A DNA stretch of 64,000 nt from Tigriopus japonicus. Its lineage: Eukaryota > Arthropoda > Copepoda > Harpacticoida > Harpacticidae. Positions 12,001 to 22,800 of the stretch are shown here, piece by piece. The position numbers and the translations under genes were made by a program. Positions within the stretch are counted from its first letter, which is position 1, and each line of letters opens with the position of its first letter. The stretch covers positions 276,390-340,389 of the forward strand of contig JAAGOF010000188.1 in assembly GCA_010645155.1 (NCBI GenBank). Direction: 5' to 3'. The notes under the pieces are model-generated. The model saw nothing but the letters and a program-made list of their open reading frames with translations, ran no database searches and was not told where the DNA came from.

Positions 12001-14800
12001 TTAAGGAGGTCAAATATCATTTTCAGCCAGAGGACATCTCAGATCTGGGTTGAATAAATGATCCTGAACGGGTCAAGCACCCACTTGAGGCAGGTAACGA
12101 CTTGCCTGGATGTGTCCCAAGATCCCAAGGACGGACAAGAGTCCTCAAGATACACTGGACCAACTCATAATGGCTACGTCCAAACAGACTTAATTCAATC
12201 AGCTTAGAAATGATCAAATTAGAAGGTAGATTTCCACCGGGACCACTGAAGGGGAAGAAAGTATGTAGAAGGCGAAGCTCACCTCAAAAATGGGGGACGA
12301 TAAACATGCAAGCCAGGAGAAAGGTTGCTTGACTACATTCCAAATATAGACCGTGAAATGGTCAGGAGTTCCATTTCAATGATTGTAAAGCCTATATTAA
12401 CTCTCCCCAATATGATGATTGGAGATATGAGCATTGAACTTTGGGACAGATCCTCTTAAACTTCGACTCAGCAAATGTGACAAAACCAGATAAGAGAGGG
12501 TCTTAAATGGACCGATTTGACGGATACAAGACGAGCTAATTATCCCTTGAGCCCATCCAGGTAAAGTCTAGAGTTTCTTCTGTCCTCCAGCCAAGCTATG
12601 GAACCCTTGATGTGTTAGTAAGTTACTCGGAACAACCACTTTAGTTAACTATTGGCACACAAGAAGGCCCAGGCGTCAGAACGTTCCATGTTTGCTCATG
12701 ACAATCGATCCCCGGTTCCAGCAGGTTTCCAATATGACCTTGGCACCATGACTAGAGTGTTCTCCAAACGCACGAGAACACCAACGGATGACGCGTTCAG
12801 TTAATTACACTCAATTTGCTTCCCATTTTACGGGGAGACCACGGGTGGGTTCCAAGAGCCCATTCGATTCGGGGACATACAATATAGTATGGAGGGGGGG
12901 GGGGCGTAGGTGCTTCATCATCTACTCATTTTGAATGCATTGAGGGCGTGTTCATTTCGATCCCATGTCCTAGTACGAGTACAAGAGAGTCAAGCCCAAA
13001 GTTGTCAAGAGAAGGCGGCTAACAAGTTTTGGCCAACTTTCAAGTTCAGATGCGTGGTTGGAACACTGAAGCTCCTTCCTTACTCGTGGATCTGAGTGGA
13101 ATGAAACGTGTGTACGAGCTTCTATGGAGAGAGAGAGAGTGTATTATTTCTGTGCTTGGCGACTTGTTTGGTACAACAAGTGAGGGGGAAATAAAAAGAC
13201 AATGTTTGCGAATGTCTTCTGGCAATGGCTTTGTTTGCTCTCATGTCGCTAGCATTCACCTCAGCAATCAAGAAGACGGATAACCATAAATTATCCATGT
13301 ACTCTTGCTACATACAAATAGTATTTGTTTCTGAACGGAAATGATGATAATAGTATGAATGATGCTCTTGAGCGCCCTTGAAGATTGGAACGCGTAAATC
13401 TGCTCCAGAGCCCCCAATTCCTCGTATCCTTTCCTCGTCCCTATATCTCAATGGATATTTGAACCACTGGCATTCCGTCATGTATGCGGAAAAAATATCC
13501 CCTCAAGGAATGTGTCCTCGTATGCATGAGTGAACCGAGTTCCAAAAAACCACCTTCTTCCAAGAACAACCAACCAAACGTTGGAGAGTCTTTCATACCT
13601 ACTATGTGATATGGCTACAATTGCTGAGAGCGAGGTAAATTCATTTTTTGCCCAGGTGTCGAATAAAGGCCATTAGATTGGCCGGAATTCCAGTTCGAAT
13701 CAACCCAGACCTCTCTCGCTTTTCTGCTCTGGAATGGAAAAGCACGGCGAGCAATGAAAGTTCAAGAAAGCGGAGGTGAGAACGACTCCACTTACTCTTT
13801 GGATGTGATGTTCCAGAAGATAAAAAATGGTAGGGATCTTGTCTAACAGTGTTCTTCTCTCACCCCGGCTTTAGCAAAGGAGAATTCTCACCACATCTGA
13901 TGACAATTTATCTTGAAAAATCGAGTGAAAAGAATTTCTCCGGTGGGCAGATACCTCAAACACTCCTCACCAAGAAGAGGCTCACTTGACGAGGTGAGAA
14001 GATATGGAAGAGGATACTCGCTACTTCCTGGAGTGAGAAAAGACCCTCTCTTTCTTTATTGAGAGCACCCAAAAAGAATCATCCAAGATTGACAGAAGGA
14101 TTTTGTGCACAAAATGAAAGATGATGCCAAAGCGGCATTTTTTAAGGCGTTGCAGTTTCAACATGAAAGAATCGGCATTCGGAGCAATACAAAGCAAGCA
14201 CAAACGCTTCAAGTTAGTTCATAATGGATGTTTTTGTTTTAGATCTAGTATTTGAAGTAGATACAAATAGGCTTGTTTTGAACTTGGCTTTGAAACATGT
14301 AACTTGGTAATCTTGGTAAACATGTAAACTTGGTAGTATAAAAATAGTTTTTCGTTAAGACTCCCAATAACGAGTCACAAAGAACTCTATGGCGAGCCAT
14401 TTACCAATACACAGTCATCAATACATGATATCATGTCATGTGGTGTACATAGATTGATTTGAAGCTCGGGTTGGGATTGCGTGACTGTGAAAAGTGATCT
14501 TAACTTTTGCTCGTGCAAATTGCCATACTTGGGCAAATGTGGATAAAAACGTATTGAGACCTCAATCAATTGCTTGTTTGACTAAGTCAAATGACTTCAG
14601 AAAAACGAAACAGTCCCATGGGTCAAAAGTGTTTTGATCATCTCGAGAATAATCTTCGAATGGTTAGTATGGCAGATTCATCTTTGAGTTTGATTCGTAC
14701 TTTGATGGGCTGTAAAATGAATAATGGTATTTGCGTGTTGTTCGATTGGTTTTCAAGGAAATTCTTGCCTTTTATGAGGTGTCCAGCAGAATTCTTCTCG
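9064..14800. other. gene-less stretch
   Basis: Apart from one possible exon at 10607-10924 listed separately, no gene is supportable. It contains an (AAT)n patch near 10992 and a G run near 12894. The longest other frames (about 105 codons or fewer) have no recognisable domain. Confidence 0.4.
10607..10924 (-). CDS. possible orphan exon, hypothetical protein
   Basis: A minus-strand open frame of about 105 codons encodes a hydrophilic, Asn/Ser-rich protein with balanced composition. It starts just after a pyrimidine-containing AG (ttttccctgactgaag) and includes a possible GTAAGA donor near 10654, so an internal exon is conceivable. An internal ATG would give about 91 residues. No domain, signal peptide or family is recognised and no neighbouring exon was found. 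It may be chance. Confidence 0.18.
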   Translation of the reverse strand: MQLLDRNINQTQTMKSTRGTNRALHNDEEGGLKQICNNTNLSANPAISYVQGSTPFNSTSVDQKSSWKRILEISKALNYLSELDECKDVYNVRSARCDGMNRLKL

Positions 14801-14801
14801 T

Positions 14802-14807
14802 TATAAG
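14802..14807 (+). promoter_or_regulatory. possible TATA box
   Basis: TATAAG lies 50 bases upstream of the ATG at 14857. If used, it would place transcription start near 14832 with a very short 5' leader. This is based on motif and spacing only. Confidence 0.3.
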
Positions 14808-14856
14808 AGATTCATGCCACACGACGAAACAAACCAGTGTTAATCTTGTGTTGAAT

Positions 14857-16850
14857 ATGCAAACAAAACAGAGTGGTCTCCTACAATTGAGCCTTTTACT
14901 TTGCATTTTCTTGGTCCATTTGTCGTCTTCAGACATCAACCTCAGCTTTCACCGATCCAAACGATCTCCCACAGGACCCAAACCATGGCCAGCAGGCCAC
15001 AGACCACACCATCCTCAACCTGCAGGTCATCATCAACCCAACCCTCATCTTAGGCCTCAACATCCGCAAAAGCCTCATCCGAGACCTCGGCCACATCCTC
15101 CGGTGCAAAACTATGCCAGACCAGCTCCATTCCCACAATCTAAACCGCATTCACAACCTCAGCCTCATCCTCAGCCCCCACCTCAACCTCAAGTGATGCC
15201 ACTTCCTGCTCCAGCTCCTCCAGCGCCAGCTCCTGCTCCCGCTCCCGCTCCACCATCCAAGCCTGCCCTGGAATCTAAGCCTGGTCTTGTTCCAACACCT
15301 GCGCCAGCGCCGGCACCTGCTCCTCCCATGCCTGCTCCTCCAATGCCTCCACCGAGTACATCTAAGGAAGATAAACTCGAGGTAACCTTTTATTGATTAG
15401 TATTTGAATTCAAATATTCCCTAAGCACAAGCTGAGTTTAATCCAACAATGGGTTGACAATTCTTTCCATAGGCGACGCTGTTATCTCTTATCACTACTC
15501 TTATTGGGTTGATAGGAAACTTAGTGAAAGATCAAAATATACCTACAAAGCCTTGCCCAATTCCAATGATACCGCCACAACCGAGTGCTCCTTCTCCACC
15601 CCCTCCTCCTCCTCCTCCAGCTCCCCCAGCACCAGCACCGCAACCTCCATCGACACCTCCTCCTGCTCCTCCCGTACCTGAATTACCTGACATAGTGGAT
15701 AAAATGCCAAAGAAAATGGACGACATGCCGAAAAAAATGGACAAGATGCCAAAGAAAATGGATAAAATCCCTAAAGAGATGGATGACATGCCTAAGAAGA
15801 TGGACAAGATGCCGCCCAAGGATAAGGATATGGATAAAATGCCACCTAAAGATAAAGATATGGACAAGATGTCTCCCAAAGACAAAGATATGGATAAGAT
15901 GCCACCCAAAGACAAAGATATGGACAAGATGCCTCCCAAAGATAAAGATATGGATAAGATGCCACCCAAAGATAAAGATATGGATAAGATGCCACCCAAA
16001 GACAAGGATATGGATAAGATGCCACCCAAAGACAAGGATATGGATAAGATGCCACCCAAAGACAAAGATATGGATAAGATGCCTAAAAAGATGGACGACA
16101 TGCCGCCAAAAGACAAGGACATGGATAAAATGCCACCAAAGGATAAAGATATGGATAAAATGCCTCCTAAGGATAAGGACATGGATAAAATGCCACCAAA
16201 AGATAAAGATATGGATAAAATGCCTCCTAAGGATAAAGATATGGATAAGATGCCAAAGAAAATGGATCCAACCATTATTCAAAATGCGGAAACTGGGATC
16301 AATCTCAGCATGTAGTTGTGCGAAAATAAACCTTTTTTTTATTATACCCTCAACCAGTTTTTTGAAATGCAGTTCATATAAAATCTTTGGAAGAGGTCAA
16401 ATTATGTTATTTTTTATCTTTCAGGAGACTCTTTTGTCCTTGATCAAAACCTTGATTGGCTTCATTGGAGCCTTGGTGAAGAATAAGGCAGCACCACAGG
16501 ATTGCATGATGCCTATGCCTCCACCTCCAAAAATGGAAGCAATGCCCAAGATGATGGATGCGATGCCGAAAAAAATGGATGAAATGCCCCCAAAAATGGA
16601 CGAAATGCCTAAGAAAATGGACAAGATGCCTGAGAAAATGGACAAAATGCCACCCAAAGAAAAGGATATGGATAAGATGCCTCCCAAGGACAAAGATATG
16701 GACAAGATGCCCAAAAAAATGGAGGATAAGATGCCTGAAAAGATGGACAAGATGCCTCCTAAAGACAAGATGCCGGATAAAATGGACAAGATGGACAAGC
16801 CGGTTGTGATTCAAAATGCCAAAACTGATCTGAATCTTCAAAAAGCTTAA
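14857..16850 (+). CDS. secreted Pro/His-rich and Met-Lys-Asp repeat protein with two alternative terminal exons
   Basis: Exon 1 (14857-15381, 175 codons) encodes a signal peptide (about residues 1-25), a furin-like RSKR site (33-36), a His/Pro/Gln-rich tract and an Ala-Pro tract. It ends GAG at a GTAACC donor in phase 0. Two downstream exons both accept phase 0. Exon 2 is 15473-16315 (after ccatag; 280 codons plus stop). Exon 3 is 16425-16850 (after tttcag; 141 codons plus stop). Because exon 2 carries its own stop and AATAAA, the two are best read as mutually exclusive ends, giving about 455 or 316 residues. Both open with a hydrophobic stretch (TLLSLITTLIGLIGNLVK versus TLLSLIKTLIGFIGALVK), then one Cys, a Pro-rich patch, MPKKMDK and PPKDKDMDKM repeats, and end in IQNAETGINL or IQNAKTDLNL. 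No known family is recognised. The secretion signal suggests an extracellular structural, adhesive or matrix role, which is inference. Confidence 0.72.
15473..16315 (+). CDS. alternative terminal exon A of the repeat-protein gene
   Basis: This phase-0 exon starts ATLLSLITTLIG, passes a single Cys and a polyproline patch, then enters 7-residue (PKKMDKM-like) and 10-residue (PPKDKDMDKM) repeats, and ends in TGINLSM and a TAG stop. An AATAAA follows 10 bases after the stop, supporting its use as a true 3' end. Confidence 0.68.
   Translation, partial: ATLLSLITTLIGLIGNLVKDQNIPTKPCPIPMIPPQPSAPSPPPPPPPPAPPAPAPQPPSTPPPAPPVPELPDIVDKMPKKMDDMPKKMDKMPKKMDKIPKEMDDMPKKMDKMPPKDKDMDKMPPKDKDMDKMSPKDKDMDKMPPKDKDMDKMPPKDKDMDKMPPKDKDMDKMPPKDKDMDKMPPKDKDMDKMPPKDKDMDKMPKKMDDMPPKDKDMDKMPPKDKDMDKMPPKDKDMDKMPPKDKDMDKMPPKDKDMDKMPKKMDPTIIQNAETGINLSM
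15811..16080 (+). repeat. 30-bp coding tandem repeat, block 1 (9 copies)
   Basis: Nine back-to-back 30-bp units each encode PPKDKDMDKM (one reads SPKDKDMDKM). Copies differ mainly at synonymous third positions (AAG/AAA, GAT/GAC), which suggests selection on the peptide. They are direct repeats without spacers, so this is not a CRISPR array. Confidence 0.95.
16102..16251 (+). repeat. 30-bp coding tandem repeat, block 2 (5 copies)
   Basis: Five more PPKDKDMDKM units follow block 1 after a 21-bp PKKMDDM unit. Alternate units share the variants CCACCA and CCTCCT, suggesting that a 60-bp pair was duplicated. Confidence 0.95.
16325..16330 (+). terminator. polyadenylation signal of alternative exon A
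   Basis: AATAAA lies 10 bases after the TAG stop of exon A, before the acceptor of exon B at 16424. Confidence 0.55.
16425..16850 (+). CDS. alternative terminal exon B of the repeat-protein gene
   Basis: This is a paralogue of exon A. It starts ETLLSLIKTLIGF after a tttttatctttcag acceptor, in the same phase. It has one Cys (QDCMMP), PKKMDEM-type 7-residue units, two 10-residue units (16649-16708) and the tail VIQNAKTDLNLQKA. It is shorter than exon A because the 10-residue array was not expanded. Confidence 0.65.
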   Translation, partial: ETLLSLIKTLIGFIGALVKNKAAPQDCMMPMPPPPKMEAMPKMMDAMPKKMDEMPPKMDEMPKKMDKMPEKMDKMPPKEKDMDKMPPKDKDMDKMPKKMEDKMPEKMDKMPPKDKMPDKMDKMDKPVVIQNAKTDLNLQKA

Positions 16851-16872
16851 GCAATACTTTCATCAAACTTAA

Positions 16873-16878
16873 AATAAA
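16873..16878 (+). terminator. polyadenylation signal of alternative exon B
   Basis: AATAAA lies 23 bases after the TAA stop of exon B. Confidence 0.6.
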
Positions 16879-16879
16879 G

Positions 16880-19800
16880 CATGAGATTGAATTAGACCAA
16901 GACATAATTTGAGCGTCATTCTTTATTACGAGACTACGAAAGCCTTCTGACAAAGACATGACTCATGAGTTCGGATGAATCCATGCACCCAACATGGACT
17001 TTCCATGGTTCCACCCGAGAACACAAACAAAGGCCCCCGACCAGATGCAATTTCCCCTATGAGTCCTTGTCCAATTGTACTGTAAATTCGTTTGGTTCTA
17101 GTTGAGCACCAACCCCCTGAGTTATTGACCTCAAATGGTCCAGAGTTGAAATTACATTCATTTGATCTCGCACTGCAATTCCACGGTTGTAAAAACTCGC
17201 CACTTCAGCTCCAGCAGATACGGCGGGGCTAAGTTCAAGGCTAGTAGGCATGTTCCATGTCCCAATGTCCCAACATTAGCCATTCTATAAGATAACCCAA
17301 GTTGGCCACCAGACCCGGGATTAATCATAACTTTTTCTCATTTGCAAATGTCCTTGTCGTCGAGTCCATCTTTTTTTGGTGGCCGTAAAAAGGCGAAAGA
17401 CTTTTACACTTGTAAAGGATCGATCTGACACTGATTTAATCTTTCACAATGGTCGTTGCCGTGGTGGCGTTGAGGGCGAGTTAGATATAAAACCACGTTC
17501 CACGTCCCATGTCGAGTTGGGACTCCATTAAACAAAGAGACCCAAAAGTGGCCTCAACGAAAGTTCCAAAATGATGGATGAACTGGATTACAATCCGCCG
17601 TCTTCATGCATGGGGAACATTGGTGCAAAAGAAGTCTCTTTGGATGTTAATGGACAGGGTGGGCTAAATACACTGGCCAAGAAGAGACAAGGACGAAAAA
17701 GGCGGCCAAGGCTAACCAAGGCCATTGGAGACTCGGTTCTTCAGTAGTAGAAGAGCGACTTTGCATAATATTTAAGCCGCTCTCGTCCCATGATATATGG
17801 GGACGATCCCGAGAAAAATCTTCACTCGCACTTCAGCTCTTAGTGTGGGACGGACAAGAAAGTGTGACGTGGAACCTTCAGAACAAAGATTGTATCCAAT
17901 GGGATTGATCTTTGAAAGTGTAACACATATTAATGAAAAGGAGAGACATAAATCGAGCAATGCTGTTATGCGTCAAGAAAAAACTTTTTTTTTTCATTAT
18001 TTTGAAAGGCTTTTTTGAAATTTGTTTTTGAAGATGCTGTCTGAAGCATTCAGGCTAAAAACCCGTTCCAAACATTTTTTGTCCAAAAATCAAAACCATT
18101 TATTCTTAATCTGAATCAACAAAATTAACTAATTTGACCTGAGAAGGTGACCAAATTTCAAAAGGAATACGTTTTCGGACATTTTGAACCTCAACCCATG
18201 TTTAGCCTCATACGGACCAGAATCTCAGAGTTCTATTCTGAGTATAGACTAAATTAGATTGTTGTTAATTTATGGTCCCGACTCTGACCTTTATGCCTTT
18301 AACAACCAACAAATTGAGACACGTTTTGTTGGTATTCTAGTATCGATTTTCTCACCAAGGATACGCGAAGTATCGTAGAGTCAAATAGGTTCATAAGCAC
18401 AATAGTGACCCAAAACACGTTGAATTCCATATATCTATCATTTGGTACCATGCATCCTGCACTAGTCCCAAAAAGTAATCCCATTTTTCATACGCCTCTT
18501 TGCCAAACTACTCACTATTGCAATCTACATTTCTGACAAGGTCTCAATGTTCTTGGATCTTACCACCCATCATGCACAATGCTAACCTTATACTTGCTAA
18601 CCACGTTCTGAACGAACCTAATGATCTTTACTCAGTGCCACCTCTTCGCCCTATTTTGTGTCAAGGACTTCTTAATTTGATGGACAGCCCTAACATGAGT
18701 CATATGTATATGTGCAAATAGAACCACCTCGGTTCGAGGCATGGCTAATAGTTTTTTTCTGGTCTTCAGTGCTTTATTGCAAGTCTACTCATGCGTGGCA
18801 CGAATATGGTAAACCGAGCAGAAGTATTGCCAAATCAGAAAGTTATGGGAAAGCAATTTATCCACATGCACTCCGAGCTTCCAATTCTTGAGCTAGCACA
18901 AATTAGATGGGAGTTGGTCGAATTGGTCACGGATGAAAAGGGGGCTGTGGAGAAAATCCTCCCCTCTTTTCGCACTTGAAAGGGTAACTCGGCAATTGAA
19001 AGTTCCCCTACCTTTGGTTGATCTTTCCAACCCCATGAATGTCAGAGTTTGACATGGATGTCATCCAAGAGCTTTGAACGTCCTCGGGAAAAATGTTTTT
19101 TGCCTTCACATAAACACTGCAGACAAAGTAGCTTCTCTAAACCGAGAGAGAAGCCATGGCATTCTTTCATTCATCATTCGCGAGCTTTCGTTTCTTTGCG
19201 GATTGGTGCGTTCGTGAGTGAGTGAGAGAGTGTGCCAACCTTTCCAAAGTTTCAAGTTGTGGTCCATCAATTTTCTCGAGGGAAACAGTCAATCATTGGT
19301 CTTTGGTCGAAGAGCCTGTTGGTTTGCTTGGCTGGTACGGATTAAGGATGGTTTCCGAGCAACCACGACCAAGCCGGAGAATATTTATCCATGGTTTCCA
19401 AAAAAGGGGTGCCTGTTTAACTCTTGGCAGTTTCGCTTTAAAAACTGACGGACCCAAAGTGAGGGTTCTTCATTCAGTCTTTGCATTTATTCATCACCTC
19501 TAGGCTAAGAAGATTTCCCCTCTGAAACGACGAAATTGGAACGGAAAAAGGCCATAAAATAAGTGAAGCGCATTTCATTCAAATTCACGAGCTGTGGTCA
19601 AACTCTAACGTGGACGTTACGGGTTTACTTCACAGGTTAAATTGTTCGCAAGCCATAACCAGAATTAGACTTCCTATTGCGAGTTTTTTGCGACCATTTT
19701 GCTAATTTCAGCTGACATTTTTAACGCAGTCATATGTTGAATTGAGTCGACGAAAGCAGCTGACGAAAAGCATCAACACTGTATTTATTTAAGGAAACCC

Positions 19801-22800
19801 AAATTTAAATTTCAATTACATTTCGTACTGCTAATATAACTTCTGATGCCAAGTTAGGTGTTGTTTAAACAGAATCCTTATGGATGGTTGATAGGGTTCC
19901 AAAATTGAATTGGTACTTTGAAAAATAGTGTCCATGTTGGAAATGACGATTCTCTTTTATGGATTTGACGAAATTGATATCATGAGCTCCTAAATGATGA
20001 TGGCAAGGATTTGTTGAGAATACAACCTTTTTTCATTTCAGACATATTCCTTGTCCAACGTCTACCCTTTCTTCTTCTCCCACCCCCAGATCTTCTTGTA
20101 AGATGAACTGGAATCTTTCTTACTTGACATCGCCTTTTTGGGGGAGGGGGGTTTGGGGGATGTAATCCTTCTTCAGAGAAAGGCCAACGAAAAGCTACAA
20201 GACAGTTTTAGTTGTTTCAAACTCATTCTAAAATAAAGCTTAATCTGTGGATTGAGTTTTTGCCTTATGTTTTCCTCAAGTTACCATGAATTGTTTTCAC
20301 TAGCAATGTTACAAAATAAAAGACATCGCCGTTTATTACTCAAAATTGAAGTCCTTATGTTATCTCGAAGTCAGGTTATGTTACCTTTTTTTCCTAAAAA
20401 CCTAACCAAAGACCATTGTGGTAACTCATGTAAAAAAAGTGTTTGATCAAATCGATAAGTTCATACGTCGCTGTAGCAATAGCAAGGGTGAGCTTCTCTG
20501 ATTCTAGCTCTCAACTTAAAGCGAAAAGACGGCGGAAACGGAACAGGGTATGAGGGAGGGAACAAGCCCACCAACCAACCAACCAACCAACGACGAAGAG
20601 TTAAGCGTAAAACATTTAAGATTTACAACTTCGCCGTCATCCGAACTGCAATAATCTCTATACGAAGGGACCTCGTTGGAAGGAGATCAGAGGGACTAAA
20701 TATTCACAATGAGACTTGACAAAGTCGGGGGGATTTTCAGAAAATCCCTCAAATTCAATAAGTCAAGTGGAAAATTGAACAGACCAGGGGGAGAAATTAG
20801 CTCTGGGATGATTTTTGTCCACAAACTTCGCGGTTCCATCTCCTTTAGCACTCAAAATAATTGAAACGGGGACACCACTGCACCACAGTCAGTCAAGTTC
20901 GAACTCGACGAAACTGAATTTATTTAACAATCCCACAGATTGAGAGTAAAAAATGAAAGGCGACGAAGAAAACTTCTAAAAGTTGCTTCCATTCCTTAGG
21001 TTGCTTTTATTTATACATGCACTCATTCTCTGGCAGTCTCTTTTCCTGAATGACCCTCGATTCCACCGTTGGATTTTATTGAGTCTAAACAGATTGTCGC
21101 AATTTGCGGAAAAGAGAATTCGTCTTGGGACCATAAATCTTACCATTTCGTGGCTTTTCCCTCGTCCCTCACACTCACAGGATGTGGCCAAGGTATAAAT
21201 AAACCATTTCCTTTGAATGGATTCCACCATCCGAGGTACTTTGCTCACATCAATTTTGCCGAGTGAAACTGGGGAACGAAAAGGCGCAAAGACACAACCT
21301 TGTTTCGACAGCAATATTCACAATGGCCCAAGTGCTTAACTCAATTTACACCCATTTGGTGAAACCCCACTTGAATATACTGGGATATCGAATTGAAATT
21401 TGTCTGTACAAACTTTATGAGTGTAGATTACATATACATGTTGCCATTGTCGGTGCAGATCGTCTACATACGTAATATGGCTAACCCTTGTAATCAGAGC
21501 TAACGCGAGGGTCACCAAATTGGGGCCTATCGTTGTGGCAAGGTCAACCAATGCATCAAATATGACGGTCCATGGACGCCATCCACATTGGAGGACTATA
21601 GCCCATATCTCCTCCGTATTTCCGAGATGCGGGAAATGCAAAAGCTGACTATCAATAATTGACAAATTGGGATGATGCTCGTTCTGGTGCAGTTCCCCGC
21701 TTATTTGAGTCGGGTCAAGCCTTTCACATTGCGGATATATATGAATGAGCCATTAGTACACTCAGAACGAAGCCTTTGGAAAGTGCCTTTTTGGTTGGCT
21801 TAATCGTGCAATGCATGACTTTAATAGAAATCGGCCGTGGATCTGAATGCACGTGCGTGTACCAGTATACCGATTTAGTGGACGAGATCAATCTAGATAT
21901 CCATCCAAGGCGGTGAGTAAATGATCACTTCTTGTGCATACACCGACCATGCCATTCTGTTGGACATGCAGTTTGGTGAAACCAGAAATCGGAGGAGAAG
22001 ATGCAACGTCGCATTGAGTGATTAGTTTCAGCCGATCCATCTCACCCCATCACCGCAAGGAAACCACGTGCAACAGACGAGATCTTGGCCTAAAACGTAC
22101 AACCCTCAGGTAACAATGTTTGGAACTCCTTTTGTTTACACTAGCCCAGTATCGAAGGGTGACGGTTTTCTAAGTACGAAAAGGTGAAAACAAGGGGATG
22201 GCATGGTTTCAAACGGAGAAGTTATGGCTAACCGCAATATGAGAAAAGACGAGCATTTCAGTGTTGGGATCGAAGGAAAAAGTGAGTGGAAAAGTTGGAG
22301 GAAGTGGATATCGATAGTTGGAGTCGTCAGAGAGTGCCCAAGAGTTCCAAGCACTGAGTGAGAACCAGACCAGAGGGAAAAAATTGATGAGGTATCTTGA
22401 TGAAGATCTTTCCAACCTTAGTTTCCCCAAAGAGGAAATACAAAATGAATTTGTAATAGGAAACCCTCAAACTCATCTCCTCAAGTTAACAGATCATCCA
22501 CCATCAGGTTTGAGCTCGTGATCGGCTGAACTTTCTTTTAACATTATGTATCCAAGAAGCCTTGACTTTTTTCTTCTTTGAATGAAAAAAGTTTCAAATA
22601 TCCACCTGTGGCTCAGGAACCCAAAGCAAGGTTTCTAAAAACAAAAAAGAAAACACGTGGCTCTCTTTTAAGCCGTGAAGTATAGAACTTTTGAGCATAA
22701 ATTCAAAGTTCCATTTCAAGTGGGAAGGCATTAATTCAAGATCCTTTTCCCTGAGGTTCGCGGCTAGTACATTCCATTCAAAGAATACCAAAGCGTTGCT

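Noticed and set aside
15811..16251. Regular 30-bp repeats resembling a CRISPR array
   Set aside because: Repeats are contiguous without spacers, code for peptide, and lie in an animal gene.
15532..16275. Long antisense open frame (247 codons) opposite the repeat exon, and other long frames there
   Set aside because: The repeat units are multiples of 3 bp, so an absence of stops in one unit propagates through all frames. The antisense products are repetitive and lack start or splice support.
17057..17251. 64-codon minus-strand frame starting MPTSLELSPAV
   Set aside because: Composition looks coding-like but there is no homology, splice or polyadenylation support.
21336..21665. 109-codon minus-strand frame
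   Set aside because: No family resemblance or exon context.
22318..22521. 66-codon hydrophilic plus-strand frame
   Set aside because: It begins at TTG right after a stop, with the first ATG 24 codons in; no domain or splice support.
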